Origin: Pyrinomonadaceae bacterium
GTDB lineage: Bacteria; Acidobacteriota; Blastocatellia; Pyrinomonadales; Pyrinomonadaceae
Direction: 5' to 3'
Length of the DNA: 52,659 nucleotides
Assembly (NCBI GenBank): GCA_025922875.1
Contig: JAICGZ010000006.1
Coordinates: forward strand, 1 to 52,659
Position numbers and translations under genes: made by a program. Below, in pieces: positions 44,721 to 52,487 of the stretch (position 1 is its first letter; every line of letters starts with the position of its first letter). The notes under the pieces are model-generated. The model was given only the letters and a program-made list of their open reading frames with translations, was not told where the DNA came from and did not search any database.

Positions 44721-45770
44721 CTACCGGATCTTGAATGAAATGATGTGGCAATCATGCTCGGCCTCGATCACCAGATCGTCACCGGCGCGCAGAGGAAGCT
44801 CACGCTCCAAACATTGAAGCGCCTGCTCCCAGTGGGTGATTGATCCAGGCTCATTCGAGATCGATATTTCTTCATCAAGCTGCATGTCGAACCAGAAAAT
44901 GATGCAGTGGCCGGTGCCTTCCCGCTTCGTCTTGACCGTAATTGTTTTTTGCTCGGCCATGATCGCGCCGCCGGCAAAGTCGAAGTGAAACACTTCAAAA
45001 GGATCGGTGAGCGGAGTGTATTCGAACGCTGCGAGCCGCACCGGAAAGTACTGCGCCGTCGCATAACGATTGATCAGGCTCACATCGAAGCCCGCTGCTG
45101 TCTGAACCGTATTCAGGTTGCGCAAACGCGCGCTCTCGATGACCATGGCGTACACGGTTGCGGCACACGGGACGATGCGCGCATCGTCAGTCAACAAATT
45201 GGCTTTGGCGTGAGCGATCGAGGGAACAATGCCTTCTCCCAAAAGCGCGCAATCCACTGTTTCTGTCACGAGCAGGTTGGCCTTGGAAGTCATTTGATTG
45301 CCGACAACCAGTGACGTTGACTTCTTATCAAGCGTCACGATGCGATCGGCGAGCCCGTTGCGTTCGATCGTTTCTCGGGCCAGTTCGGCGAGCGGCGCAA
45401 CCATCTCGCAAGTAATTGTTTCTTTTGCTCCTGCGCGCGCCGCCATCATCGCAAGCAATCCCGTTCCCGAACCGATATCAAGGACCACCGTGTCAGAATC
45501 GATAGCATTGGTGAGCGCTTTCTCGAAGGCGGCGTTGCGCTGCACGTCGTTCAGCATCTCAAAATGCCATCGTGGAATGATCTGGCAATAAGCGCGGTTC
45601 CGGCCGCGCTGGGCCACCGGGTTTTCAGCTTCCAGGCATAAAGCCATTTCGAAGCAATTGAGAGCATCGGCAAACTGCTGGTTGTCCAGATGGGCTTCAC
45701 CTTTTACGAGTAGTTCGGCGGCTGTTTCCACCACTGGCTTGCTGGCAGTGGCTACGGCATTCTCTTTCAT
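44721..45770 (-). CDS. PRMT7/9-like arginine N-methyltransferase (SznE-like)
   Basis: 349 residues from the ATG at 45770; the longer frame runs into a repeat. Residues 17-60 form a TPR-like helical pair. The PRMT core follows: WHFEMLNDVQRN (68-79), motif I LDIGSGTGLLA (97-107), the double-E loop VTETVDCALLGEG (168-180; E170 and E179, the nine-residue spacing of PRMT7), and the THW loop at 312-314. These are the arginine-binding signatures of protein arginine methyltransferases, rare in bacteria. SznE of streptozotocin biosynthesis is a PRMT relative that makes free N-omega-methyl-L-arginine. With an SznF-like gene two places upstream, the same reaction is the best guess here. PRMT7 relatives add only one methyl group. 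Peptidyl arginine is an alternative substrate. Confidence 0.85.
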   Translation of the reverse strand: MKENAVATASKPVVETAAELLVKGEAHLDNQQFADALNCFEMALCLEAENPVAQRGRNRAYCQIIPRWHFEMLNDVQRNAAFEKALTNAIDSDTVVLDIGSGTGLLAMMAARAGAKETITCEMVAPLAELARETIERNGLADRIVTLDKKSTSLVVGNQMTSKANLLVTETVDCALLGEGIVPSIAHAKANLLTDDARIVPCAATVYAMVIESARLRNLNTVQTAAGFDVSLINRYATAQYFPVRLAAFEYTPLTDPFEVFHFDFAGGAIMAEQKTITVKTKREGTGHCIIFWFDMQLDEEISISNEPGSITHWEQALQCLERELPLRAGDDLVIEAEHDCHIISFKIR

Positions 45771-45796
45771 ACGAGTTCTTTCTTTCCGAGAAGATG

Positions 45797-45877
45797 TCTC
45801 GCGCAAAGGCGCAAAGCGCTGCCGCGTTTCTAAGAGTTTTCTTTGCGCCTTTGCCGTCTTTGCGGGTCTGCGGGAAA
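45797..45877. repeat. Dispersed palindromic repeat, copy D
   Basis: Left arm tctcgcgcaaaggcgcaaag (45797-45816) and a longer, imperfect right arm to about 45877. It fills the gap between the Rieske and PRMT-like genes. Confidence 0.82.
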
Positions 45878-45888
45878 AATTCTTCCGG

Positions 45889-46218
45889 TTAACGCGGTTG
45901 CGCGAGTATTGTCTTTCTTACGAGTTTGATTTGTGTGGTAGGCGCAGTATCAAGTACTGCTGTCACGCGGCCTGAGTGTTGAATCAATGGTATAGCCCGG
46001 CTTCGCAGCACCTTCTCGGAATACTTTGACGCGTGCCAGGGACAGACCAGACATTTTCGAGTATCGTCCCAGTGACCGAGGTGCAAAGGACCACCGCGGT
46101 GATCGCAGCAGTCGTCGTACAGAACCATGCTTCCGTCAGGGAGCCGGAGCAGGAAATATGAACTCTCTCCGGCAGTGATGAAGTTGAACTGCTGTGGATC
46201 AAACGTTACAACCTGCAC
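45889..46218 (-). CDS. Rieske [2Fe-2S] protein
   Basis: 109 residues, a lone Rieske ferredoxin-type domain. The cluster ligands are CDH (C38, H40) and CPWH (C59, H62), with the usual loop spacing, and WHASKYS after the second box. It has no signal peptide, so it is cytoplasmic. The start is GTG at 46218, sharing one base with the TAG stop of the SznF-like gene (tagtg), so the two are translationally coupled. Such tight coupling to a diiron oxygenase suggests it delivers electrons to that enzyme's iron centre. In the streptozotocin pathway reductants are supplied otherwise, as far as I recall, so this would be a distinct feature. No reductase gene is visible nearby. Confidence 0.88.
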   Translation of the reverse strand: MQVVTFDPQQFNFITAGESSYFLLRLPDGSMVLYDDCCDHRGGPLHLGHWDDTRKCLVCPWHASKYSEKVLRSRAIPLIQHSGRVTAVLDTAPTTQIKLVRKTILAQPR

Positions 46219-47702
46219 TATCGCTCATTCCCCATTTCATAAACGCTATAAAGACTCTCGTCGGAAACTACAGCCGTACCGTGCAGGCGCTCGCGCTTTA
46301 CGATCATCGCTTCGCCGCGCCCAAGCCTTACGGTTTGGTCGGGACCGAGCACCAGGTCCAATTCACCCGACTCAACAACATAGAGTTGATCCTGATCGTA
46401 GACGCGCGTCACTAACGACTGGCTTCGATTCGCCACGTGAGTGGTGGCAGGCTTCTCCACACTTCCTTCGAGAATCTGTGCGTGAATTCGCCGCCCTGCC
46501 GCCTTCAGGTCTTCTGCCTCATCGCAGAATGACACCTGCGCAATGAAGTCCTCATCGGCGAGCGAGGTCAGCACTTGCAGCTCCTCCATGCCGCGCACAA
46601 TGTCCGGGATCACTGCGTTGCCATGACGTTCAATCGCCGGAGCTACCACATGCTCAAACGCCATGCGCCCGTGATGCGCGTCGATATGAAAATGCTCGTC
46701 GAAGTAGTATGTATCGACGGTTTTTCCAAAAACCGCGTGCAGCATTTGCGAGATCTTGTGACACGTATGCGAGAACATTGACTCGGCTACCGCGATCGCG
46801 CCGATTGCCTGGAAGTACTTGCTGTGATCGCGTGAGACGTAGTGATAGTAATTACTGAGCGCGAGTGAGGATGAAAGATAAAACTGCCAGTAAGCGTGTG
46901 CTTCGGAAATCAGGCCACACGTTGCCAGCGTGTTCTCATACAGGGTGCTGTGCTTCGCCGGATGAACACCGTATCCGTAATCGTCGATGACGATCTTGAA
47001 AAACTCGGATTGGATGTCGCCGTATTTGCCAAGGATGTTGCGTGTGGAAGCAGATGCTTCGGTCAAAAAATCACAGGCCAATTGGACCATCAACGCACGA
47101 CATGCGCGTTGCGGGTCGGCTGACGAGAGGATGGCAGTGCAGAGTTCAAGTTCAGACTGCTCATGCTTCGCGATCAACGACTGCAAGTAGGATTTGACAG
47201 CTTCGAGGGACCATTTACCAGTCACGTTGATTTCATCTTTAAGGAAATCGAATACGTGAGCTTCGAGTGTTGGGCGAATTACTTCACCGAGTAGTTTGTT
47301 ATCGTTTGAATAGTAACTGGCAAAGTCTTTCCTTTTGGCTTCGAAATTTTTGTCCGGCAGGAAGATCAGATCAGTTTCGTAAATGTTCAGTAACATTCGA
47401 TGGGCGGCGAGTGCGCTGGCGCCGAGAGCTGCCGACTTGTTCAGCGGTTGGCTGAAGTCGAAGTCTTTTATGCTTTGGCGATCGATTGGCCGGCGGTAAG
47501 GGTTGTCTCGAATCAGCCACTCGGCGGTGTCGTCAAATATCGGTCTCGCAGCATAAAGCTCGATCAGATGTTTCACGTCCTGTGGCTGCCACCACCATCC
47601 GGGAACAGCCGTTAACGAATAATCATGTTCTACTGCCGCGGGGGCCGCCGTCTCAGCAGGGGCCAGCGCAACCGGAAGCGATGTGTGACCGGAGTCGTTC
47701 AT
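46218..47702 (-). CDS. SznF-like heme-oxygenase-fold diiron oxygenase with cupin
   Basis: 494 residues; SznF has about 470. The N-terminal helical part is about 30-175. The central heme-oxygenase-like diiron domain (about 175-380) has candidate ligands E215, D241, H251, E307, H337, D341 and H344. Their spacings (26, 10, 56, 30, 4, 3) equal those of the SznF ligands as I recall them, with Glu to Asp at D241. The HFHIDAHH motif gives the last three. A cupin covers about 425-490 (VVESGELDLVLG, RLHGTAV), but the HxH pair of SznF's cupin is absent; only H474 remains. SznF N-hydroxylates N-methylarginine with the diiron site and rearranges it to an N-nitrosourea with the cupin. Here hydroxylation seems likely and the second step doubtful. 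It overlaps the Rieske gene by one base. Confidence 0.85.
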   Translation of the reverse strand: MNDSGHTSLPVALAPAETAAPAAVEHDYSLTAVPGWWWQPQDVKHLIELYAARPIFDDTAEWLIRDNPYRRPIDRQSIKDFDFSQPLNKSAALGASALAAHRMLLNIYETDLIFLPDKNFEAKRKDFASYYSNDNKLLGEVIRPTLEAHVFDFLKDEINVTGKWSLEAVKSYLQSLIAKHEQSELELCTAILSSADPQRACRALMVQLACDFLTEASASTRNILGKYGDIQSEFFKIVIDDYGYGVHPAKHSTLYENTLATCGLISEAHAYWQFYLSSSLALSNYYHYVSRDHSKYFQAIGAIAVAESMFSHTCHKISQMLHAVFGKTVDTYYFDEHFHIDAHHGRMAFEHVVAPAIERHGNAVIPDIVRGMEELQVLTSLADEDFIAQVSFCDEAEDLKAAGRRIHAQILEGSVEKPATTHVANRSQSLVTRVYDQDQLYVVESGELDLVLGPDQTVRLGRGEAMIVKRERLHGTAVVSDESLYSVYEMGNER

Positions 47703-47764
47703 GCCTGCACCTTTATTAAAGAGAATTAGCTTTGACCGAAAAGTGTCTTTGTACCGAGAGGATC

Positions 47765-47839
47765 ATTCCCGCAAAGGCGCAAAAGCGCTTCGCGTTCCAG
47801 AGATTTCTTTGCACCCTTTGCGTCTTTTGCGCGAGAAAT
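47765..47839. repeat. Dispersed palindromic repeat, copy E
   Basis: attcccgcaaaggcgcaaaa from 47765, with an inverted right arm ending gcgcgagaaat at 47839. It fills the gap between the SznF-like gene and the ADOP permease gene. Confidence 0.8.
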
Positions 47840-47917
47840 ATTTCCTCGCGACAAGTGCGTCAAATGCAATTAAGAAGTGAGAATGACGTTAGAGAGTGGG
47901 TTGACTGCTATTCGTTG

Positions 47918-50380
47918 TCAGCTTTCGCGCAGGACCACTGCTGGATCCATTTGCGCTGCCCGGAGCGCCGGCAGGAAAGAAGCCAGCAAGGTGACTGCCA
48001 CGAGAATGGCCGGAGTCAGTGTGAAAATTAAAGGATCGGTACTACTCACTCCGAATAATTGACTTGATATGGCTCTGGTAACACCCCATGAGCCCAATAA
48101 TCCCAAAACGATGCCTATCACTGCCAGCACGAATCCCTGCCTCAACACCGAGAACAGCAGACGTCTTGGTTGTGCTCCCAGCGCCTGCCGGATCGCGAAC
48201 TCCGGCGCACGGCTACTGACGGAAACGGACATCACACCATACGTTCCAATGGCGGCCAGTATTAAAGCTATCACGCTAAAAGCAGTGAGCAGAAAATTCA
48301 TGAGCCGCTGTGTGCCTAACCTTTTGGCAATACTGTCACTCATCGTGCTCACGGCATACACCGGCACGTTGGGATCGAGTGCCTGGACCTTCTCGCGGAC
48401 CATTGGCGAAACAGCCGTGGGCTTATCAGTATTTACGACTAAAAACATTCGATACTGATCTCGACTCTGACCGTACGCAAAGCCTAATTGGTTGGCCGTT
48501 AAGTAGAGGTGCGGATAAGGATCAGTCGCCAGGCTTTGTTCTTTCACGGACGAAACGACTCCGACAATGGTGAACCACTCAGGATCGTTGGTCCTAATCC
48601 GCTTGCCGATGGCATGTCCGTCCGGCCAATAAGTGCGGGCCAGTTTTTCATCAATGACCGCAACCAAACGTCCCATGTCCGTTTCCGGATCGTTGAAGAT
48701 GTCAGTCTCGTTGAAGTCGCGGCCACGTAGAAGAGTTATCCCCATCGCCTTGAAATATCCGGGACTCACCACCTTGATCTCTGCCTGCGGCGCCTCGCCT
48801 GAATTAGGCTCCATACCTTCGACAACGTGACCATCAACCGTGGCTCTACCGCTGAAGGGTACGTTCGACGAGATTGCTGCTACATTGACTCCCGGCACCG
48901 CGCGTACCTCGTCAAGCAACCTCTGGTAGACCCCTAACAATTGTTCGGGAGTACCTCTCTTGTTCGAGACCGGAAGGATCATGGTGAGAACTTTATCGCT
49001 ATCGAAGCCTGGGTCGACATGCATCAACTGCCGGAAGCTCTTGAGCACCAACCCCGCGCCGATTAACAACACCAGAGACAATGCAAGTTGCACGACAACG
49101 AGGGTGGAATTCAGCCGGCGGGTTGCGTGTCCGGCGCTGCCTTTTTGTCCTTCAGTCATCCCACCTTTGACACCGAGCCAGTAGGCTCTGAAAGCGGGAA
49201 CCACTCCGAAAATCAGGCCGGTAGCTACTGTTGCCATGACGGTTACAAGCAGCACGACGCCGCTAATGCTGGCCTCCTGAATTCGCGGAATCCCATCGGA
49301 ATAGATCTGAGTAAGTACTCTTAGACCGACCCAGGCCAGGGCGACTCCACCAATCGCGCCAATGAGCGCCAGGAGTACACTCTCAGTGAGTAACTGCCTG
49401 ATGATGCGGTTAGGCGCTGCACCCAATGCGAGACGCAACGCGATCTCCTGAGTGCGTTTCGTCGCGCGGCTTAACAGCAGGTTGGCCACGTTGGCGCAAG
49501 CGATAAGTAAAACAAATGCGACCGCGATCTGAACTGTCAGCAAACGGCTTCTGATATTTCCCACAATAGCTTCTTTGAGAGGGGTCACGATCGTCTTCAG
49601 CCCAGCGCCGGCGGGTGGCGGACTCTTTCGCGTGATCACCGCTGGATTCTCTGTCGCGGCATTCCACAGTACGGCAGTTGTGTCAGATTCAGCCGTGGAA
49701 GCCGAAAGTCCGGGTTTAAGCCGTCCGACGGCCGCCAGCAGAAATGGCGCCGTAGCCTCAGGTTTCAGGACCATTGGAATCCACAGGGCGGTTTCGGGCG
49801 ATGGAAAGCTGAAACTGGCCGGCATTACGCCTATCACCTGAGCCGGAACGTCACTCAGAACAATCTGTTTGCCAATGATCTGAGGATCTCCTGCAAACCG
49901 CCTTTGCCACAAACCATGACTCAATACAACGACGTTTTCCTTGCCCGCCGTATCTTCATCGGGTGCAAAGGTGCGACCAGCAACGGCATTCACGCCGAAG
50001 ACCTTGAAGAAGTCGGCCGTCACTCTGGTGGCTTGAACGTATTCAGCTCTTTCCGATCCGGTGATGATAGTGCCGGAATTTCCGTATGCCGCGAAGGCGT
50101 CAAATGAGTGATTGCGAGTGCGGTATGCGGTAAAGTTCGCTGGTGAGAGGCCCCAGGTAGTCAATCCCAGTTCAGGATATGCCTGTATCAGTCTCACGAG
50201 TCGATCGGGCTCATTGTATGGAAGCGGATTCAAAAGAATGCGTTCGACGAGCGTGAAAACCACGACATTGACGCCGATCCCAATAGCGATGGTTAATGCT
50301 GCGACGAGAGAAAAGATCGGATTTTTGAGCAGAGAGCGAAAGCCAAATCGCAGGTCCTGCGTCAGGTCAGCAAGCATCAT
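47918..50380 (-). CDS. ADOP-type MacB/FtsX ABC permease
   Basis: 820 residues. An N-terminal leader typical of acidobacterial duplicated orphan permeases (LTQDLRFGFRSLLKNPIFSL) runs into the first membrane helix. A MacB_PCD periplasmic domain follows (about 50-250), then three FtsX helices (about 285-400), a second MacB_PCD domain (about 440-650), and three final helices (about 690-810) ending AAQMDPAVVLRES. No ATPase domain is present and none is encoded next to it except the peptide exporter. Such proteins are numerous in acidobacteria and their substrates are unknown. Position inside the NRPS cluster suggests export or self-protection, but it could be a bystander. The ATG follows gggaggttcgaaaca. 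Confidence 0.9.
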   Translation of the reverse strand: MMLADLTQDLRFGFRSLLKNPIFSLVAALTIAIGIGVNVVVFTLVERILLNPLPYNEPDRLVRLIQAYPELGLTTWGLSPANFTAYRTRNHSFDAFAAYGNSGTIITGSERAEYVQATRVTADFFKVFGVNAVAGRTFAPDEDTAGKENVVVLSHGLWQRRFAGDPQIIGKQIVLSDVPAQVIGVMPASFSFPSPETALWIPMVLKPEATAPFLLAAVGRLKPGLSASTAESDTTAVLWNAATENPAVITRKSPPPAGAGLKTIVTPLKEAIVGNIRSRLLTVQIAVAFVLLIACANVANLLLSRATKRTQEIALRLALGAAPNRIIRQLLTESVLLALIGAIGGVALAWVGLRVLTQIYSDGIPRIQEASISGVVLLVTVMATVATGLIFGVVPAFRAYWLGVKGGMTEGQKGSAGHATRRLNSTLVVVQLALSLVLLIGAGLVLKSFRQLMHVDPGFDSDKVLTMILPVSNKRGTPEQLLGVYQRLLDEVRAVPGVNVAAISSNVPFSGRATVDGHVVEGMEPNSGEAPQAEIKVVSPGYFKAMGITLLRGRDFNETDIFNDPETDMGRLVAVIDEKLARTYWPDGHAIGKRIRTNDPEWFTIVGVVSSVKEQSLATDPYPHLYLTANQLGFAYGQSRDQYRMFLVVNTDKPTAVSPMVREKVQALDPNVPVYAVSTMSDSIAKRLGTQRLMNFLLTAFSVIALILAAIGTYGVMSVSVSSRAPEFAIRQALGAQPRRLLFSVLRQGFVLAVIGIVLGLLGSWGVTRAISSQLFGVSSTDPLIFTLTPAILVAVTLLASFLPALRAAQMDPAVVLRES

Positions 50381-50515
50381 TGTTTCGAACCTCCCACGTT
50401 TGAGGATAGAGCGCGATCGCTTTCAGAGGCCAATCGGCGCTTAGCTTACTTTCGGAACAAATCCATTTGCAAGGACTGCGCAGCATAACACATGAAACCG
50501 CTGGGCTTTGGATTC

Positions 50516-52210
50516 TTACATTACGGGAGCAGCGGCAATGGCAACGTCAACTGGGCGAGCTACTGGCTGATCGTATTCGATCTTGCCCGACTCGAGCTTA
50601 ATCACGCGATCCGCCAAACCGTAATATCGATCATCATGTGAGATTACAATCACTGTTTTCCCACGACTCTTCAGTTCCGGAACCAATTCATAATAGAAGA
50701 TCCGTTTGAACTGAGGATCTTGATCCGCGGCCCACTCATCGAAAATGTAGATGGGCCGATCTTCAAGATAAGCATTTAAGAGGGCTACTCGTTTGCGCTG
50801 GCCCTGCGACAGATCGACGGTCGAGAGGTGGCCGTTCTTTACTTCCAGCTTGTGACTCAGTTGCAACAGGTCAAGATACTTGCGGCTTTGCGCGTCGACG
50901 TTTTCCGCTTCAAAACCAAAGAGGCGTTCGAACAAGTAAAAATCGTAGAAGACGACTGAAAATTGCTGCCGGTAATCATCTCGCTCTTTCATAGTTACCG
51001 GTTTACCGTCGACGCGAATCTCACCGGATTCAGGTTCATACAGGCCCATCAGCAGCTTAACAAGCGTAGTCTTGCCGCTTCCATTTCCACCTATGAGAAA
51101 GATTAGCTCTCCTGGATAAATCGTGAGATTGATTGGACCAAGTTTGAAGTCCGTGTTTTCTTCGTCCTGACGATACGAGTGAGTAACGTCGATCAGTTCG
51201 AGCCGTTCCCACGAAGTGTCCGTAGTTTGAACCGGCGCAAGGGGTTCCGGCTTCGTGGCGCTGAGTGAAAGACCTAATTCTTCGATCCTTTCTGCCGCGA
51301 GATATGCCCGTTCCAATGCCGGAATCTGGCTCAGGAGCATCGTCAACGGTGTAATCAGAAAAAGGACTGCAAGCGTGTAGCCGATCATCACTTGAGCCTC
51401 GACTCTGATTAATAAAGGTGTCACAAACAGCAGGAGGCCGATGAAGACGAAAAACAGGATCTGTCCCCAATTTGAAACGGCCATCGCGATCGCGTTTCCT
51501 TTGAAACCGTAATTTTGAATGGCGGCCGCAGTAGCCTCGAGCTGTTCGGAGAGAAATGCCTCGCGCCGGCGGCGATTGAGTTTGAGTTCTTTCGTGCCGA
51601 CGATTACACCCTGAAATGCTTTGTACATCTCGTCCCACTGTTCGCGCACCAATCTGAAGTAGCGAAATGCTTTCAACAGAGGTAACTGGTGGGTGAGTAA
51701 TCCGAGGGCCATGTAACCCAGCATGATGAGCAGGAGTTGCCATGAAAGCCAGCCGAGATAAACCAGACAACCCAACATCATCGCCAACTGAGTCAGCATT
51801 TGCGGCAGAATGGTAATCAACTCGATGACGTTTCCGATATCTTCGCTGACGGTGGCAAGCAAACGATGCTGCCCGAGCTTTTCCAGTTGGCGAAGCGGTG
51901 CGGCGAGAATCTGCCGCGACAGTTGAATGCGCAACTCGTAAGCACCCTTTGCTGTGAGATAGAGCAAAACAAGCTGGGAGGCGAACCCGCAAAGCGGAAT
52001 CAACAGACAGAAGGCCACGAACGTCCAAATCATTCCGGAGCCGGCGACCAATCCTCCGGACAGGGCCGACTTGATCAGTGCAATCAGCATCGTGTAGCCG
52101 ACGCCCGCCAGGAGGCTGCTGAGTGTAGCGAACACGATCAAGCTCCTCGAGCGGCGAATCCCCTTGGACCACTTGCCAATCACATACATCAGTTGCAGCA
52201 GATTTCTCAT
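50516..52210 (-). CDS. Cyclic peptide/siderophore ABC exporter, SyrD/PvdE type
   Basis: 564 residues, with permease and ATPase in one chain. Six membrane helices cover about 20-320, then a nucleotide-binding domain (about 345-545): Walker A GGNGSGKTT, signature LSQGQRKR, Walker B IYIFDEWAADQDP, and switch His in VISHDDRY. The WAADQDP stretch after Walker B is a mark of the SyrD/PvdE cyclic-peptide exporter group, which moves NRPS products or their precursors across the inner membrane. It is the first gene after the NRPS stop on the same strand, separated only by a repeat-rich gap. This supports a secreted peptide such as a siderophore or toxin. Confidence 0.92.
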   Translation of the reverse strand: MRNLLQLMYVIGKWSKGIRRSRSLIVFATLSSLLAGVGYTMLIALIKSALSGGLVAGSGMIWTFVAFCLLIPLCGFASQLVLLYLTAKGAYELRIQLSRQILAAPLRQLEKLGQHRLLATVSEDIGNVIELITILPQMLTQLAMMLGCLVYLGWLSWQLLLIMLGYMALGLLTHQLPLLKAFRYFRLVREQWDEMYKAFQGVIVGTKELKLNRRRREAFLSEQLEATAAAIQNYGFKGNAIAMAVSNWGQILFFVFIGLLLFVTPLLIRVEAQVMIGYTLAVLFLITPLTMLLSQIPALERAYLAAERIEELGLSLSATKPEPLAPVQTTDTSWERLELIDVTHSYRQDEENTDFKLGPINLTIYPGELIFLIGGNGSGKTTLVKLLMGLYEPESGEIRVDGKPVTMKERDDYRQQFSVVFYDFYLFERLFGFEAENVDAQSRKYLDLLQLSHKLEVKNGHLSTVDLSQGQRKRVALLNAYLEDRPIYIFDEWAADQDPQFKRIFYYELVPELKSRGKTVIVISHDDRYYGLADRVIKLESGKIEYDQPVARPVDVAIAAAPVM

Positions 52211-52487
52211 TATTGGTGCCTACAGGTTATGAGTTGGGCGGCTTTGCACGATAGTCGCTTACGGCTGTGCCGCCGGATGTGAGGCGGGGCTTTGCCCCGC
52301 CGTTACGTTTGCTTGATCAGATTGGGCTATGCCCCTGGTCCGGGCTCTGCCCTTGGGGTTCAAGGGCCAAAGGCCCGAACCAGGGGGCGGAGCCCCCAAG
52401 CCTTTAATGGAAACTGACGGCGAGGCATAGCCTCGCCTCACATCCGGCGGCGTAGCCGTAACGATGAAACAGACTTTTCATCCCATG
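52211..52487. repeat. Long imperfect inverted repeat with nested hairpins
   Basis: Outer arms at 52259-52290 and 52430-52461 (32 bases each, three mismatches) enclose several short hairpins such as gggctatgccc, gggctctgccc, gggccaaaggccc and gggggcggagccccc. The whole lies between the NRPS stop and the exporter start. It could form a large RNA or cruciform structure and might act as an attenuator or processing site in a shared transcript. It is more likely a cluster of REP-type elements. Confidence 0.7.

Noticed and set aside
34047..47839. Short proteins translated from the gcgcaaag palindromes
   Set aside because: Recurring peptide fragments such as SRKDAKR and FLCAFAREK arise from the repeat itself and are not genes.
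51057..52172. A 371-codon minus-strand open frame
   Set aside because: It is a shifted frame within the ABC exporter gene, whose own frame has all motifs.
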